DNA from: Anoplopoma fimbria
Taxonomy: Eukaryota > Chordata > Actinopteri > Perciformes > Anoplopomatidae
NCBI RefSeq assembly: GCF_027596085.1
Contig: NC_072449.1
Location: 28,724,700-28,788,699, forward strand
Direction of reading: 5' to 3'
Length of the DNA stretch: 64,000 bases
The notes beneath the pieces were generated by a model. The model did not search any database. It worked only from the letters and a program-made list of their open reading frames with translations, and was not told the origin of the DNA. This document shows, one piece after another, positions 9,957 through 21,859 of the stretch. Every line of letters starts with the position of its first letter. Position 1 is the stretch's first letter. The position numbers were made by a program, and so were the translations under genes.

Positions 9957-10150
9957 CTTGGGCGGCTGTGGCTCACGAGGTAGAGCCTTTGTCCGTGATC
10001 ACATGGTCGGTGGTTCGAACCCTGGCCTCTACAGTCAACATGCCGAGGTGTCCTTGTGCGAGACACCTAAACCGAAAGTTGCTCCCCGGGCGCTTCTTAG
10101 CAGCCCACTGCTCCTCAGGGTTGGGTTAAATGCATATGTGTATATATGTA
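9957..10150 (+). mobile_element. tRNA-derived SINE
   Basis: The head carries a Pol III A-box-like TGGCTCACGAGGTAG (about 9969-9983) and a B box GGTTCGAACCC (10012-10022), 30-40 bp apart as in a tRNA gene. A body follows with CATGCCGAGGTGTCCTTGTG and GAGACACCTAAACC and GTTGCTCCCCGGGCG wording typical of a widespread fish SINE. The segment cannot fold as a complete tRNA, so it is not a functional tRNA gene. The tail has decayed into TATATGTATCTATGTATG. Confidence 0.82.
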
Positions 10151-10194
10151 TCTATGTATGTACATGACCATTGAAGCCGATATTCATATTCATG

Positions 10195-10585
10195 TTGAGA
10201 AAAAGTCATAGAATAGTATGTATGAAAAAGTCATTTCATAGTATGTTACAAAAGTCATCGTATAGTATGTCAAAAAAACTGAAACAATTCATAGTATAGT
10301 ATGTCAGAAATATAAAAAAAACAATGTTGACAAAAAGTCATGGTTTAGCATGTCAAAAAAAGTCATAGAATAGCATATGGAATTAATAGTAGTATTTCTA
10401 AAAAGTAAAATAAGCCATAATTATTCTGTCGAGAGAAGTAAAAAAGATTCAGTACAGTCATAGTATAATTTATATGTTGTAAAAGGTTGAAAAAAGTTAA
10501 AGTACAGTATAATGAAAAAGATCTATAAAAAACAAATTTTATAGGATGTCAAAAAAAGTCATTGTATAGCATGACGAAAGACAGA
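10195..10585. repeat. Degenerate GTCATAGTATAGTATGT array, right block
   Basis: The densest part of the array, with more than ten imperfect units of the form AAAAAGTCATAGTATAGTATGTC at irregular 25-40 bp spacing. The unit is partly self-complementary (CATAGTATAGTATG). No protein-coding sense. Confidence 0.75.
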
Positions 10586-10876
10586 CTGTCTGAATATTGT
10601 TGAAATTCATATGGGTTTTAGTAGATTCTTATTGTTTTTCAGATGAGAAAATTGTTTTTCGAGGATCGTGTTAAAAACTGTAGTTTAGATTTAAGAAGCT
10701 GCACTATAAATTCTGCCAGAACTCTGAAATGAAACCAAACATTCTTTTAACTTTGGGAGAACATTTCTCTGTCTGCTGTGCTAAACACATCCGGTGTGTC
10801 CTGATCATGCTGGCAAACCCAGGTGATGCAAATGAACTTTAATCAAGACAAAGCCAAGATGTCAAACATCTCAACA

Positions 10877-10882
10877 TTTATT
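10877..10882 (-). terminator. Probable poly(A) signal of the SUSD6-like gene
   Basis: TTTATT on + is AATAAA on the - strand, about 1.2 kb past the stop codon. About 20-45 nt further on the - strand is TGTTTGACATCTTGGCTTTGTC, a GU-rich stretch fitting a downstream cleavage element. The intervening 3' UTR includes the (CA)n tract at 11068-11160. Confidence 0.5.
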
Positions 10883-11067
10883 CATCATATAATTCTGTGC
10901 AATAATACAATGTACAAATAATCTTTTAGTAAATATTACAATCCATATTTAAGATTTGTTGCCACAATATGAAACATAAAATACATTCAAGGTCTGTGAA
11001 GGCGTCAGTCGCTCTGCAGGTAAGAGAGAGACAAAGAGGGAACCAGCCGGGTGAAGTGAGGACACGC

Positions 11068-11117
11068 ACGCACACACACACACGCACACACGCACACACA
11101 CACACACACACACGCAC

Positions 11118-11160
<43 letters not shown>
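11068..11160. repeat. (CA)n microsatellite in the SUSD6-like 3' UTR
   Basis: About 46 CA units with CG variants in the left half (ACACGCACGCACAC) and pure CA on the right. Read on the gene's strand it is (TG)n in the mRNA, within the inferred 3' UTR. Confidence 0.95.
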
Positions 11161-11162
<2 letters not shown>

Positions 11163-11469
11163 GTTTAATGAGTTTCAGGTTATTTGGTCCAACATATGTG
11201 GGGTTTTCTTTGCAGGTTGTTGAATGAAAACTGTTAAAAGCACCTTGGTGTGTCTGCATCGATGCCACCAGGCCAAATTAATGTACAATTATTTCAGATT
11301 CTTCTTACTGTACATTTAAATTAATCTAAATATTATACATTTTTTACTTCACTCATCACTGGAGAAACACTTCCGATCATTTTCACGTCTCTAAATATCT
11401 GCAATACACAAAATAAATATCACGACATGCTGCTTGTCACAATCAATCGGCCGAGTGTCCCAGCACTAG

Positions 11470-11524
11470 CATGGTATTAGTACTTTTACTGAAGTATAGG
11501 GTCTGAATACTTCTTCTGCCACTG
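11470..11524 (-). mobile_element. hAT-like element terminal fragment
   Basis: ATTAGTACTTTTACTGAAGT followed by CTGAATACTTCTTCTGCCACTG is the family's terminus in - orientation. Only about 55 bp is recognisable. Confidence 0.55.
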
Positions 11525-12081
11525 CTGGGCACCACGCTGGCTTCAAATCAACACCACCACCAAGAGAAACGCTTTACAAACGATAGAATTCGATAGAAAT
11601 GGAATGGAGTCTGTTGCCGTGGAAACGCAGGGTTTTCCTTCTGCAACAGCACAGTCTTTACCATCACTGACGGGAGAAGATGGAAGATGTCTCCAGAGCA
11701 ACACTGAAAACACACTTTGATATGAATGCTGTCCTGTGAAAACCTCATAATTCAAGTTTGTGTGATGATTTTTGTATCTTAACTTATGGATTCTCATCAA
11801 AAATATAGTTTAAACAATGAAATACCGTGTCATCACACTAAAAATAAGGCATTCAGGATCTAAAGGTTTAACGATACATCACATAAACTCCCTCCTCTGT
11901 CACTTACATTCTTACGACACACTTTACAAATTAGCGTGTGATGCTGGTGAGCTGCAGCCGATCAGGAAAAGTGCAGTCTGGTTTTATATTGATCATATGC
12001 AGAGTAAACACTGCAGCTGTCAATCGAAATCCTCCATTGCTAAACAACATGTAGTCACATGTGAACCCCACAGTCTGTCAA

Positions 12082-12418
12082 TCAAGTGTCCTTGTCATCT
12101 GAAAACGCAACATGTAGCTGCCGGACGTCCCCGTCACTCATCCTGTCTCCGGGGCGTGACGTCTGGACCTCCTCGTACGGGGGCGGGGGGTTGTCGGGGC
12201 TGGACAGGAGGGGGCGGTTGCTGCCGCCTGATTGGTTGTTGAGAGACGTCGGGTGACAGCTGGGAGCTTCCTGAGCCAGTAGGAGCTGGGTGGGTCCCGG
12301 CGCTGAGAAGGCGGGGAGGCGCTGCCCCCAGCTTCCGTACACCGCCTCCTCGTAGGAGGGGAGGGAGACGGGAAGGCCGTCCACCATCAGGTCCAGCTGG
12401 TCTGAGGAGCGACGGCTG
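12082..12418 (-). CDS. susd6: SUSD6-like coding exon 4 (cytoplasmic tail, stop)
   Basis: Encodes the PY-motif tail and the TGA stop at 12084-12082. The acceptor is a tandem NAGNAG (CCCCAGCAG), so an alternative start at 12415 would drop a single residue without a frameshift. Local GC is high compared with the flanks. Confidence 0.85.
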
Positions 12419-15400
12419 CTGGGGGACACAGAGAGAATGACCTCATGTAGAAGAAGCAGGTGTGTTGTCATTTACATAAAATATAGAATGTAACACACAA
12501 CCCGATCAAATGAGCCCCTTCATCGACACACGTCACGTCCCAAATGTGTTCGTTTGAATCCATAATAAACTAGATGTTTTATAAAAGGTAACAAGGGAAT
12601 AATCTTCTTCTCACCTGTGTGATTGACAGGGGTAGAGGCGGGACTTGACGACCAGGCAGGCAGTGGTGGTGAGCAGGAAGATGGACACGCCCACCGCCGT
12701 TGTGGCCATGCTGGGCATCGAATCGTTCACTCGGTCGTCAGAGCGCACGTTGGGACCCTCTGAGGAGGAGGAGCACAAATGTACGTTGATTATTTTGGGG
12801 TTTTGGCCTGTTGCTCAAACAAAACGGACATCTTAGAAACACATTTCACTACGTTTTGAATCGATAAAATGATTACATTTTGAATGTCCCGACTCCTCAA
12901 CTCCACTTTAAATATTGAAACTCTGTTGTGCCAGTTTTGCACATTACCAAACTACCTTTTGCATTTCCCTCATTCACACTATAACAAAAGTTTATAATTT
13001 TCATTATGATTGCACGTTTCATTGTGCAATTCTGTTTTGTATAATGACAATAACAAAACCCTGAATCCTTAAATGGAATATTAAACATATAAACAATTGT
13101 AATAATCAGTAATTGCAGAACCTCATGATGCAATTTTCCAACAGAAAAAGAAGACATGGAATTACAAGTGTTTGCACGTAGTGTTAAAACGATGATTTGG
13201 TATTTATATAAAAAATGCAAAAGTGTAGATTTTATGAGCTGAAGCTGTGACAGAACACAATCACCTGTGCTGCACCAATGTGGATAAAAAAAGTGTTCCT
13301 TTTGCAGAAATAGATTATCAAACACAAAATATGAGAGGAAGTTTTATGTCTAGTTATGTGGTTTTTCTGAGCTTTTGACAGTACGACAGTAGCTTTCCGT
13401 GAGGCTCTGACAGCGGCAACATGGAGGAAATGTTTTGTGGTTGGGATGGTGGCTTCGCCCGCTTCCTCTTTCTGCTCCCTGACGTACTGTTGCAGGGAGT
13501 TTCAGTGAGTGGTCACAGAGGAAGTCGGAACTGTTCTGAGTCGAGCAGAGCTTCTAGTTCCGCTGATGAGAGTCTGAGTGTCTCTGTTAAGTAGGTCAAA
13601 AGATGAAAGTGAGCTGCTGCTGTCTTTGCACAGGTTTAATGTTTAATTTTAGTGCTAAATTAACATTTAGAATCTGGTCTGAGTCATCGAGACAAAACTT
13701 GATCTCAATCGACTGCAGAGGTAAAGTCGGGTTCTTGATCCAAAAGATGAATAAAACATAAATACAATTCAAATACAAGTTAATGTCTTGCATTAAGATG
13801 TTACTTAAGAAAGGTATGCAAGTATTATCAGGAAAATGTACTACTTAAAAGTATACAAATGTCCCCTGTGTTATAAATTGTATCATTAGATTATTATTAC
13901 TCATACATTAATGTAAAAGGAGGAGATACAATTGTCTTTGGTTGAGTAAGAGCTCATTAACTAATGGTTATTTTCCTTATGCATTAATCTGCTAATCCTT
14001 TCCTTCAGGAATCGATGGATGTTTTATTAATGGAGGAATTGACAGCATTTCTTACTGGAATACAGAGAAATGCTGTCAGATTTTTCCAGAGCCCAAAGTG
14101 AATATTTGTTTTTTCCCAGGCGGTAACCTCAGGTTCTGAAAAGTCAATGCAGAAATTCCTTTAACTTGCATTCTTTCTAATGGCCATCAGGGGGCGACTC
14201 CTCTGGTTTCAAGTTTCTTCAATAAAGCATGATGTTTATTTAGTAAATCATGGTCCTATTTAGAGTCAAATAGACCATAAAGCAGAGTAGGTTTTACGGT
14301 CTACTGGGCTTCCTTGTGATTGACAGGTCGCAACCAAGGTGTTGTCCGGATTGGGTGTTGTCTGTATTTCGTCTTAAAACTTTAACCTTTTCACAGTGTG
14401 TTTTCAGTTAATTATAACTTTTCGCTTTGGCTTATAACTTTGTGTGTCACTTATGGTTCCATCAAATCAAAATGTTGATAGCCAGGCTTCCAAACTTCAT
14501 ATATACAGTCTATGTTTTATCAAATCAACAGTCAAAACCGCAACAGTATCACTAATACATTAACATTATTAAAAGGAAAAGCTATATCTGGAACCATCAA
14601 ATGTTTTTGCATGAAAAATTACTTAAATGATCATAAGTTAACTTTTAGTAAATCAACTTTTTTTGTTTTTTCTTGTCTCAGCAAACATGATATTTTAGAA
14701 ATAATTTGTTTGTTCTGTGTTAAAAAATCTGCTTTCAAATACATGTAGTGTAGTGAAAAGTACAACATTTGCCCCTGAGTTGTAGTGAAGTAGAGGTATA
14801 AAGTAGCTTAAAAAAGAAAAGACTGAAGTAGAATTTGTACTTAAGTATAGTACTTGAGTTGATGTACTGAGTTAAATCCCATCACTGGCTGCATTACAGA
14901 ACTCCCAGAGGCCTTTGAGAAGTATTTTGGTTGACCCTCACACAGCAAGACTACATCTCATGTCTGCAATCAACCTTAACACACATATTTAAATGAAAGG
15001 TTACCCCACTGGGATTTAAACACCATAACCAAACGACAACTATGGCATGCCGTCTGCTTGAACACTCAAGACAACAAGTAACTGTCATAAAATGACTAAT
15101 CGGCTGATACAGCGTCAGGGTCAGCGGTGCATGAGTCATGAGCACATTGGAAGCTTAGCTAATCACTGAGGAACGCTGTGATGACCGGGGTTGCTGGGAA
15201 ATGCTGAGAGATGTTTAGGTTTCAAACTCAGAGCTCAGAGAGAGCAGACAGTAGAAACAGTAGAAGTCAAAGAGGAAATCAAACATGCTACGAACACAAA
15301 GCATTTTATATAAAACACTGAATTCCTTTAAGGTTTGTAGGAAGATACGAGTCATTTAAACACTGAAACACCCACAACACTTAATCACACAAACCTAGGT

Positions 15401-18400
15401 TTTAATTGTGTATACCAGTGATGGAAGAAGTACCGAGACCCTTTCCTTAAGTAAAAGTAGAAAAACGATTCAGATTGTATCACATATAAGAGCATTTAAT
15501 TGTTGAAGTTAGTCAGTGAGGAGCCACATTTTAGACACTTTGTATCCTACTAGGTAGATCATTAGTATAGTACTGCATCATGTTGTATGTTTTTATATTT
15601 TAAAAGTAACTTTAGTAACTAAAGTAACTAAGTATCAGTGTCAACTAAATGCAGTGGAGTAAACAGTAAAATATTTCTATCTGAGAAATAGTGGAGTCGA
15701 AGTGTAAAGAAGCATTCAATGTTAATAGACTATTAAAGTACTTTGAATTTGTAGTTGAGTACTGCTTCTAAATAAATGTACTTAGTTACACTTCACCACT
15801 GGTGTCTATGACCTGGTAAAATCATTTGTGATTGGCTATCATTTGTTTCACTTTTAGTTTTTCTTTCACTGATGTGAGAACACAAAGTAAAACCAGGTAG
15901 TCTGCCACGTTATCATGTTATAAAGTGATCCAAGTGAACTCTGAGCCAACTGTCCTTTATAACTTTAATTTTGTTATATTGAAATACAAAAACTACAACA
16001 TGTAGTTTTCATCATCCTCTCTCCCAGACAAATGCTGAGCCATATAGATTACCTTTATTTAGAGTTTATAGATCAAGCTGATTGTAATTTCTTCTATGAG
16101 ATGTATGAAAAGACTGAAAAATTTGAATTCCCAAAAGCCAGAAGTGACATCATACGCCTGACAAACCAAACTGAACAAAAGAACAGCAAAGCAAGTTCTC
16201 ATATTTGTAAAGCTGAAACCAGAAAGTGTTTTTTTCTTGACAATGACCTTAACGATTAATTGAACATGACTTTTCTTTGTTGAATGTATTCCATTTTTGT
16301 TGGTAATGTCAAGCACAGTAATAAAGGGGGAAAAGGTATTTTACTGCACAAAGCAAACATAGCTCCTATACTACTTGTTAGACTCCAGTGTATTCAGTCT
16401 GCTGAACTCTTACCTCTGATGGGGATGCAGGTAGGAATCGAGGGCTGCCACCTCCCATGGCGACACCTGGAGACACCGACCTTGTTGTGGACGTGGTATC
16501 CGGGCTCACAGAAGAAGTGAATGGAGCTCTTGTGGGGGAAACCTTGACAGGGCGACGGGTCGCAGCGGAAACCTCCATGTTCTGGCACCAGAGGGTGAGT
16601 GCAGTTACTCAGTCGGCCTGTAGAGACACAAAACACAGAAATCATTGGTGGCCTTTACTTCACACCATTGTTATAGTTAATTTCTCTGAATTAAATCCAG
16701 AAATCCATTTCCTTTTCCCACCGCCTCATCCATCTCTGCTCAACATGCATGTGTTCTCTTTAGTCTTTAAAGAAGAGGATACAAATCTCTGCTTCCACCA
16801 GCTGGTGGCTGTTGTTTTGGCTAGTTTAATCTACATCAATGCATCATATTCTATAAGATCATCATATGTTTGTAGCGTCTATGTCCTGTGAGAACCACGT
16901 ATCTCTAAACTAGAAAAACAGCTTGTTTTCAGCTTTGTGATGATGTATTTTCCAGCTGATCCAAGAGTCTTTTTAAATAGTTTAGTTTTAGGAGGATTTT
17001 CCCACACATAAATTAACACTTCCTCCTTCAGTTTATCACAACTTTTCAATATCAGCACATCTGGAGATAAGTGGTTTTCACTGGACAGGAAGGGGACGAA
17101 AAACTGTAAACTTTAAAGGAACTAAAACTGTCAGACAAATGGAGTGGAGTAAAAATTGACATTTTTTACCTCAAATGTATTAGAGTAGAAGTTATAAAAC
17201 AGCATAATAAAGCAAAGTACGAGTACTTCAATTTTGTACTAAGTACAGCATTTGAGTAAATGTACTTGGTTACAATGACAGACGTGATCGATGGCGACAG
17301 AGTGTGACACCAGCTGGGAAGGACACTGGTGCAATGTGAAAGGACAGCAAGGTGATATTGTTACTGATAACAAAGTGAGTAAACAGCTCTATACGGGGCA
17401 GGACCTGCTTTAGATAATCCTTTCGACACATGCGGTTACTCATTAATGCATGCTGCGTACTGGAAAACTCTTTGCAAGAATGAAAACTTTGCCCGCAACA
17501 ACCTTTGCCTTACACAATGGGCAGAGCAGCCAACACTTATACCCACTTCCTCTTTATGTTCACCTTCCATCATGAAAGTCTACGTCTGCAGAAACACGGT
17601 TTCCACTGCCTGCGTACGCTCCCCAACCCAAAACATCAACACATGAAGAGTAGGTCAAGTGTGAGGCTGGGAGTGGAAAATCACTAGATATGAAGCTACA
17701 ACTAGAAAAGACTCAATGGTTTGATGCAATATCACAGCAAAAAGCTATTATGATTTAAATGGTTCTGTAAGAAACAGGAAGTCATAGCCACATTTCTGAT
17801 GAACAGCACTTTCCGTACTTCTGAAACAGAAAAGTGTCCTGCAACACGCTGCCTAAAGTTAATTTAGTAATTCATAATCAGTCATCATAAAAGTGTGATG
17901 ATAACACTGCTACAGATGTACTTTTATCTCTGTTGTGTTTATGATTAGAGCTTGTTTCAGTATCTGACTGCTATCACTGTCAATGACAATTATTAGACTG
18001 TTTTCGAAGGATTCCTTACGTTTTTCAGTTCAACACTTTATTACTAATATGCAGCAGTCAGCTTATAGTCGCCACTAAATGTGTAAATAAAATATTTTTT
18101 TATATTTCCTCCTTTGAGAATCAATCAATACAACAAAGCTTTCATTATAAAAAAAAAAGTGACAAATACCCACTGAATAAAGGATGCAATATGAAAACCT
18201 TTTATTATTTTATTATTATCATTAAATCTTATTGGTTCTCAGATAACACAAATGTTTGACAGAACAAGCGATTCTTCTTTTTTAATGTCAGTTAGCATCA
18301 GCTTTTGTAAACTCAAAGCCACCAGGGAAAGCTTCCAATAGATAGCCAACTTCAATAACTTTATATGTCCCAAACCATGGCAACAAGGGTTTCCAAGCCA

Positions 18401-18691
18401 TGTGCATCACTTTTAAGTGTCCCCTGGAAACGATTTCTGTTGTGTGCTTCTCGCAGCAGGTTTCAGCATTTAAAAATAATATTTTCTGTATTTTCATTTA
18501 TAATATTTGCCTGTCTGCTACAATAATTGAAGGAGGAACCAACGTAGAGACGTAAGGTATAAATGCATGAATAAACGAGGGCTGAATGAGGTCTTACCTG
18601 CTGCGAGGAGTGGTGAGGAGGCCAGGAGGAGGAGTCCACACACCAGACTGAAGCGTCCACAGGGCGATGGATACGGGACTGACGCAGACAT
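12082..18691 (-). CDS. susd6: SUSD6-like sushi-domain type I membrane protein (four coding exons)
   Basis: Exons 18704-18598 (ATG at 18691), 16617-16414, 12759-12615 and 12418-12082 join in frame to 259 codons plus stop, with phases 1, 1 and 2 and GT-AG borders throughout. A signal peptide spans residues 1-31 (hydrophobic FSLVCGLLLLASSPLLAA). One sushi/CCP domain at about 35-97 has six cysteines and begins NCTHPLVPEHGGFRC. A short stalk with an N-D-S sequon leads to a transmembrane helix at 118-137 (ATTAVGVSIFLLTTTACLVV), followed by a cysteine that could be palmitoylated. The cytoplasmic tail has LMVDGLPVSLPSYEEAVYG (158-176) and PPPPYEEV (225-232). The sushi pattern and the MVDG...LPSYEEAVYG block match vertebrate SUSD6 (KIAA0247/DRAGO, a p53-induced membrane protein of about 300 residues). 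PY motifs of this kind recruit WW-domain ubiquitin ligases. It is somewhat shorter than human SUSD6, and a teleost paralogue is possible. Confidence 0.85.
12615..12759 (-). CDS. susd6: SUSD6-like coding exon 3 (stalk and transmembrane helix)
   Basis: Bounded by CTCCTCCTCAG before and GTGAG after, 145 nt. It enters in phase 1 and leaves in phase 2. It carries the EGPNVRSDDRVNDSMPS stalk and the transmembrane helix, then KSRLYPCQSH on the cytoplasmic side. Confidence 0.87.
13421..13594 (+). other. Small open frame with hydrophobic start, in a SUSD6-like intron
   Basis: A 57-codon frame opposite to the host gene, starting MEEMFCGWDGGFARFLFLLP, in a locally GC-richer patch (13370-13600). A strong donor-like GTGAGT follows at about 13505. 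It could be a stray first exon, a decayed gene piece or chance. I recognise no family and do not call it a gene. Confidence 0.2.
13795..14887. mobile_element. hAT-like element copy, interrupted
   Basis: The left part (13795-13920) has the family's ACTTAAGAAAGGTATGCAAGTATTATCAG body and CTCATACATTAATG. The right part (14745-14887) has AAAAGTACAACATTTGCCCC, TGAAGTAGAGGTATAAAGTAG and the terminus ATCCCATCACTG at 14887. The 800 bp between are mostly unrelated. Two separate copies are an alternative reading. Confidence 0.45.
15408..15809 (+). mobile_element. hAT-like MITE with 8-bp target duplication (best-bounded copy)
   Basis: The element runs 15416-15801. It starts CAGTGATGGAAGAAGTACC and ends CTTCACCACTG, so the ends form a CAGTG(A/G)TG inverted terminus. 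The flanking octamers are GTGTATAC (15408-15415) and GTGTCTAT (15802-15809), 6 of 8 identical, as expected for a decayed hAT target duplication. The interior is made of AGTACTT/AAGTAAAAGTA motifs without coding capacity. Confidence 0.72.
16414..16617 (-). CDS. susd6: SUSD6-like coding exon 2 (sushi domain)
   Basis: 204 nt, phase 1 at both ends, preceded by TGTGTCTCTACAG and followed by GTAAGAG. It holds all six cysteines: NC-T, FRC-D, SPC-Q, FFC-EPGY, SRC-R and PTC-I. It also has the H-G-R-W tryptophan expected near the end of a CCP module. A symmetric phase-1 exon holding one CCP domain is the usual vertebrate arrangement. Confidence 0.9.
16825..17275 (+). mobile_element. hAT-like element, long-subfamily copy
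   Basis: Has the internal block TCTACATCAATGCATCATAT, then CAGCTTTGTGATGATG and CCAGCTGATCCAAGAG, the GTGGTTTTCACTGGACAGGA segment, and an end with GTACAGCATTTGAGTAAATG. Close relatives lie at 21040-21523, 55480-55800 and 62230-62400. Confidence 0.65.
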
Positions 18692-18704
18692 CAAACCAGA
18701 GATC
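18598..18704 (-). CDS. susd6: SUSD6-like coding exon 1 (start codon and signal peptide)
   Basis: A pyrimidine tract and CTTAAG acceptor put the exon start at 18704. The ATG at 18691-18689 opens the frame MSASVPYPSPCGRFSLVCGL, a signal peptide ending at LLAA. It leaves at CAG|GTAAGA in phase 1. An ATG 63 nt further upstream lies in the intron, so the 18691 start is preferred. Confidence 0.85.
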
Positions 18705-20379
18705 CTTAAGACACCACAGGAATGAAGAGTCAGAAGCAGAAAACACGTAAACACACCGATGTCAAAGTATCCTTGAACAGAAAGCAGAAGTCACACCTCG
18801 CAGCTCTGGTCCAAAGTTTTAAATGAAAGTAAGTTTTTGTATCCCAGTCTGAATGTATTTTCAGCTGTTAAGCCGACATCTGTTGTGTTCATTCACACCT
18901 GTCAGCTGCTGAGGCTTCATCCACACCACTATGTTTTCGTTTGATTGCCACCACACCTCTGCTAGCTTCACCTGTTGGTCACCGAGCAGCTGCATTGTTC
19001 AAGTCTTCATTTTCATTTTCAAAACAAAGATTTGAACCAGTGAGTTTTTGCATTATTATTCCACTATTAATCACATAAATGAATCGGCTACATGCATTAA
19101 CATAACTGTTTATTGACATTAGCAACATTAACAATGATGAATAAAAATAACTTTTGTTGAGTTCATTTACTAAAGTTAAAGTAGTCAAATGCTCTGAGTC
19201 AACCACCAAACAAAAATGCATTATGCAAACCCTGGGTCCTGTCTTCCTCTAAATCAGCTCAAAATGACTAATCATAATCATATTTACAATAGCATATGCA
19301 GATGTTAGAAGACATTTAGCCTGGATGTTGAAAAAAGAAAGGTTAACTTAGAGTCATGGACTTTGTTCTGCAAAACAAACTGGAAGGTGTTAGGTAATCG
19401 CCGCCATGCTACACCAACCCACTGTGACTGGATGAGTGACATGGATCATGACAGATGGTGTGATGTGTGTGTATAATAATATTGCTATAAATAATGCTCC
19501 GGCCATGCTAACTAAACCTGTGCAAGCAGTGTGTGAAATACCCGCTGTAGTGCCGTCTCTATTTAAAATGTAGTTTTAGTCCCTTGATGCAATTAATTGA
19601 AATGTAGTAGACTGTGTTTGGTTGCTGGCGTTGTTTGAGCGAGAAATGCCACATCTACTGATGTTTTTTGTTCCTCATCAGGGTGTAAATAATTAATGGA
19701 ACACTTTGAAATAGATTCTGCCTCCACCTCTTATCTTCCCATCAAACTACGACTGTAAACCTGTCTCAACCTCTCATTGGACACATAGTGAAACCGTCCC
19801 CTCACAGTGTTTACTGACTCATACTGAAAATGCCGGCTGAGCCACAAACAAAACCGAAAGCGATCTCCACCACAACAACCCAAACTCTATTTCCAGATGA
19901 TTTGCAGCGGGCGCCTCCCCTGGCACGCAAATTCCCGTGACAAACTAGTGCCAACAGAGCCGACCTCTGCTGAGGTGTCGGCCTAAATGCCAGACAGTGT
20001 GTTTTTCGGTGTGATAAAGTGTGTGTGTAGGTGTAGCTTTCTTTTTGCTGTCTTTGCTGTGTGTTTTGTGCTTTCATGTCAAGAGAGATGCCAGTCATCT
20101 CTGGAGCATGGAGGGAAGGGAAGGGAGAGCCCCCCCTTCCCACACACACACACACATTTATATTCTCCATCTTATGTGACCACAATCTGCGTGGGAGGTC
20201 TTCATCTTAGTCATCACGGCCCTCTGTGATAGTATAACTTCTGCTGAAATGTTCATCAAGTTGAAAACACAATAATTGTGACCAGAGAAAATTAAAATGT
20301 CTCTTATTTCCCGAAAAAAACAAAAACACTAACCATCTGTTTGTTGTTAGCATCGTGATGTTGTTAAATCTTTTTTTAG

Positions 20380-20630
20380 CTGACATCCAGTGCTCAGATC
20401 TTTTACTTAAATTAAAGTAGCATTGCCACAGTGGAGTAATACTCTGTAAAAGTCCTGCATTCAAAGTGTTACTTAAGTAAAAGTACATAAGTATCAGCAT
20501 CAAAATAAACTTAAAGTACCAAAAGTAAAGAATAATATATATTGTATAGCTGGATTATAATTATTGGTGCATTAATGTTTTCATTTATTTAATGCTGCAG
20601 CTGGTAAAACATTCCACCACTGTCGACATT
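20380..20630 (+). mobile_element. hAT-like MITE copy with partial target duplication
   Basis: The element spans 20388-20622: start CAGTGCTCAGATC, then TTTTACTTAAATTAAAGTAG, end ACATTCCACCACTG. The flanking octamers CTGACATC and TCGACATT share GACAT. The interior keeps AAAGTCCTGCATTCAAAGTG and AAGTACATAAGTATCAGCAT. Confidence 0.65.
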
Positions 20631-21039
20631 ACATAGTTTCTTATCAAGCACCTTTTTTAACGAGCTTATGAATAAAAGTTAAACGATGTGACGCATCAGC
20701 GCGATCGGCAGCACTACAAACATCACCCTGGCCAGCCTCTAAATGTCACAATCTGGAGCTTCTTTTGTTGCAGGGTGGTGAGGGCTGAAGGAAGACATGA
20801 CTGACAGAATGTTTGAGCTTCACTGCAGGTGACTTCACACCTTGGGGGAGGGGGACGACGACTGGATGTGGTCCTATGCTGCAGATGCAGATCGTCACCT
20901 CTCCATCAACTACACCTTCCCTTCATGTCTCAGGGGCATTTAAGTTACAAAACAGATTCCTCTGTGTTAGATAGGAGTCACAAACCTAAGCTATTTTATT
21001 CTACTGCTGTAGATGTTTTTATCTCCTTTATATACTGAT

Positions 21040-21523
21040 GGTTAATTTTATCTACAGCAATGCATCATATTCTATAAGATCATCATATGTTTGTAGCGTT
21101 GCTGTAATGTGAGAACCGCCTATCTCTAAAAAGAAAGAAAAATCAGCCTGTTTTTCAGCTTTGTGACGATGCCTTTTCCAGCTGATCCAAGAGGCTTTTT
21201 AAAGAGTTTATTTAGATTAAGATGTAGCAGGATTTCTCAACACATAAAGGAACACTTCATCCTTCAGTTTACAACAAACATGCAACATCAGCACATCTGG
21301 AGATTTGTGGTTTTCACTGTACAGGAAGAGGATGGGAAAAAAATGGTCATCTGAAAAGTAACTAAAGCTGTCAGACAAATGGAGTGGAGTAAAAAGTACA
21401 ATGTTTACCTCTGAGAGGTAGAGGAGTAGAAGTAGAAGCTAGCATAAAACTAGAATACTCAAGTAAAGTATATCGAATTTGTACTCAACTTCAATACTTG
21501 AGTAAATGTACATTCCACCACTG
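21040..21523 (+). mobile_element. hAT-like element, long-subfamily copy
   Basis: The internal block is TACAGCAATGCATCATATTC, then CAGCTTTGTGACGATGCC and GCTGATCCAAGAGGCTTTTT. It continues through AAATGGAGTGGAGTAAAAAG and ends AATGTACATTCCACCACTG at 21523. The 5' end merges with older sequence near 20960. Confidence 0.68.
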
Positions 21524-21859
21524 TAAACTGTAGACTATAATGAACTTGAAGTGCATTTAACAGAAGCCTCTTCTGTTTCTGTGACCACACTCAATATAAA
21601 CAAAAGGAGTCACATATGAAGTCATGTTAAATGAGGTAAAGTAATATTTCACAGCTGTAAACCCACTGAACCACATCTGGCTGGTTGATCAGTGGCTGTG
21701 TTGGTGACTCTGCCATGTTGAACTTTGCTCTTTCTGCTCTGCTACTTCACAGTATTTCTGAAAACCCACAAATACAAACCTTGTCTAATGATTAAAGTTT
21801 AGCCTCATGGTTTTATTTTACTCTTTTAGGAAAAACTGAATTTTGTCAACTTATGTCTC

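Noticed and set aside
9957..10040. Possible tRNA gene with A and B boxes
   Set aside because: No acceptor-stem pairing, and the body downstream is that of a fish SINE. It is a tRNA-derived retroposon head.
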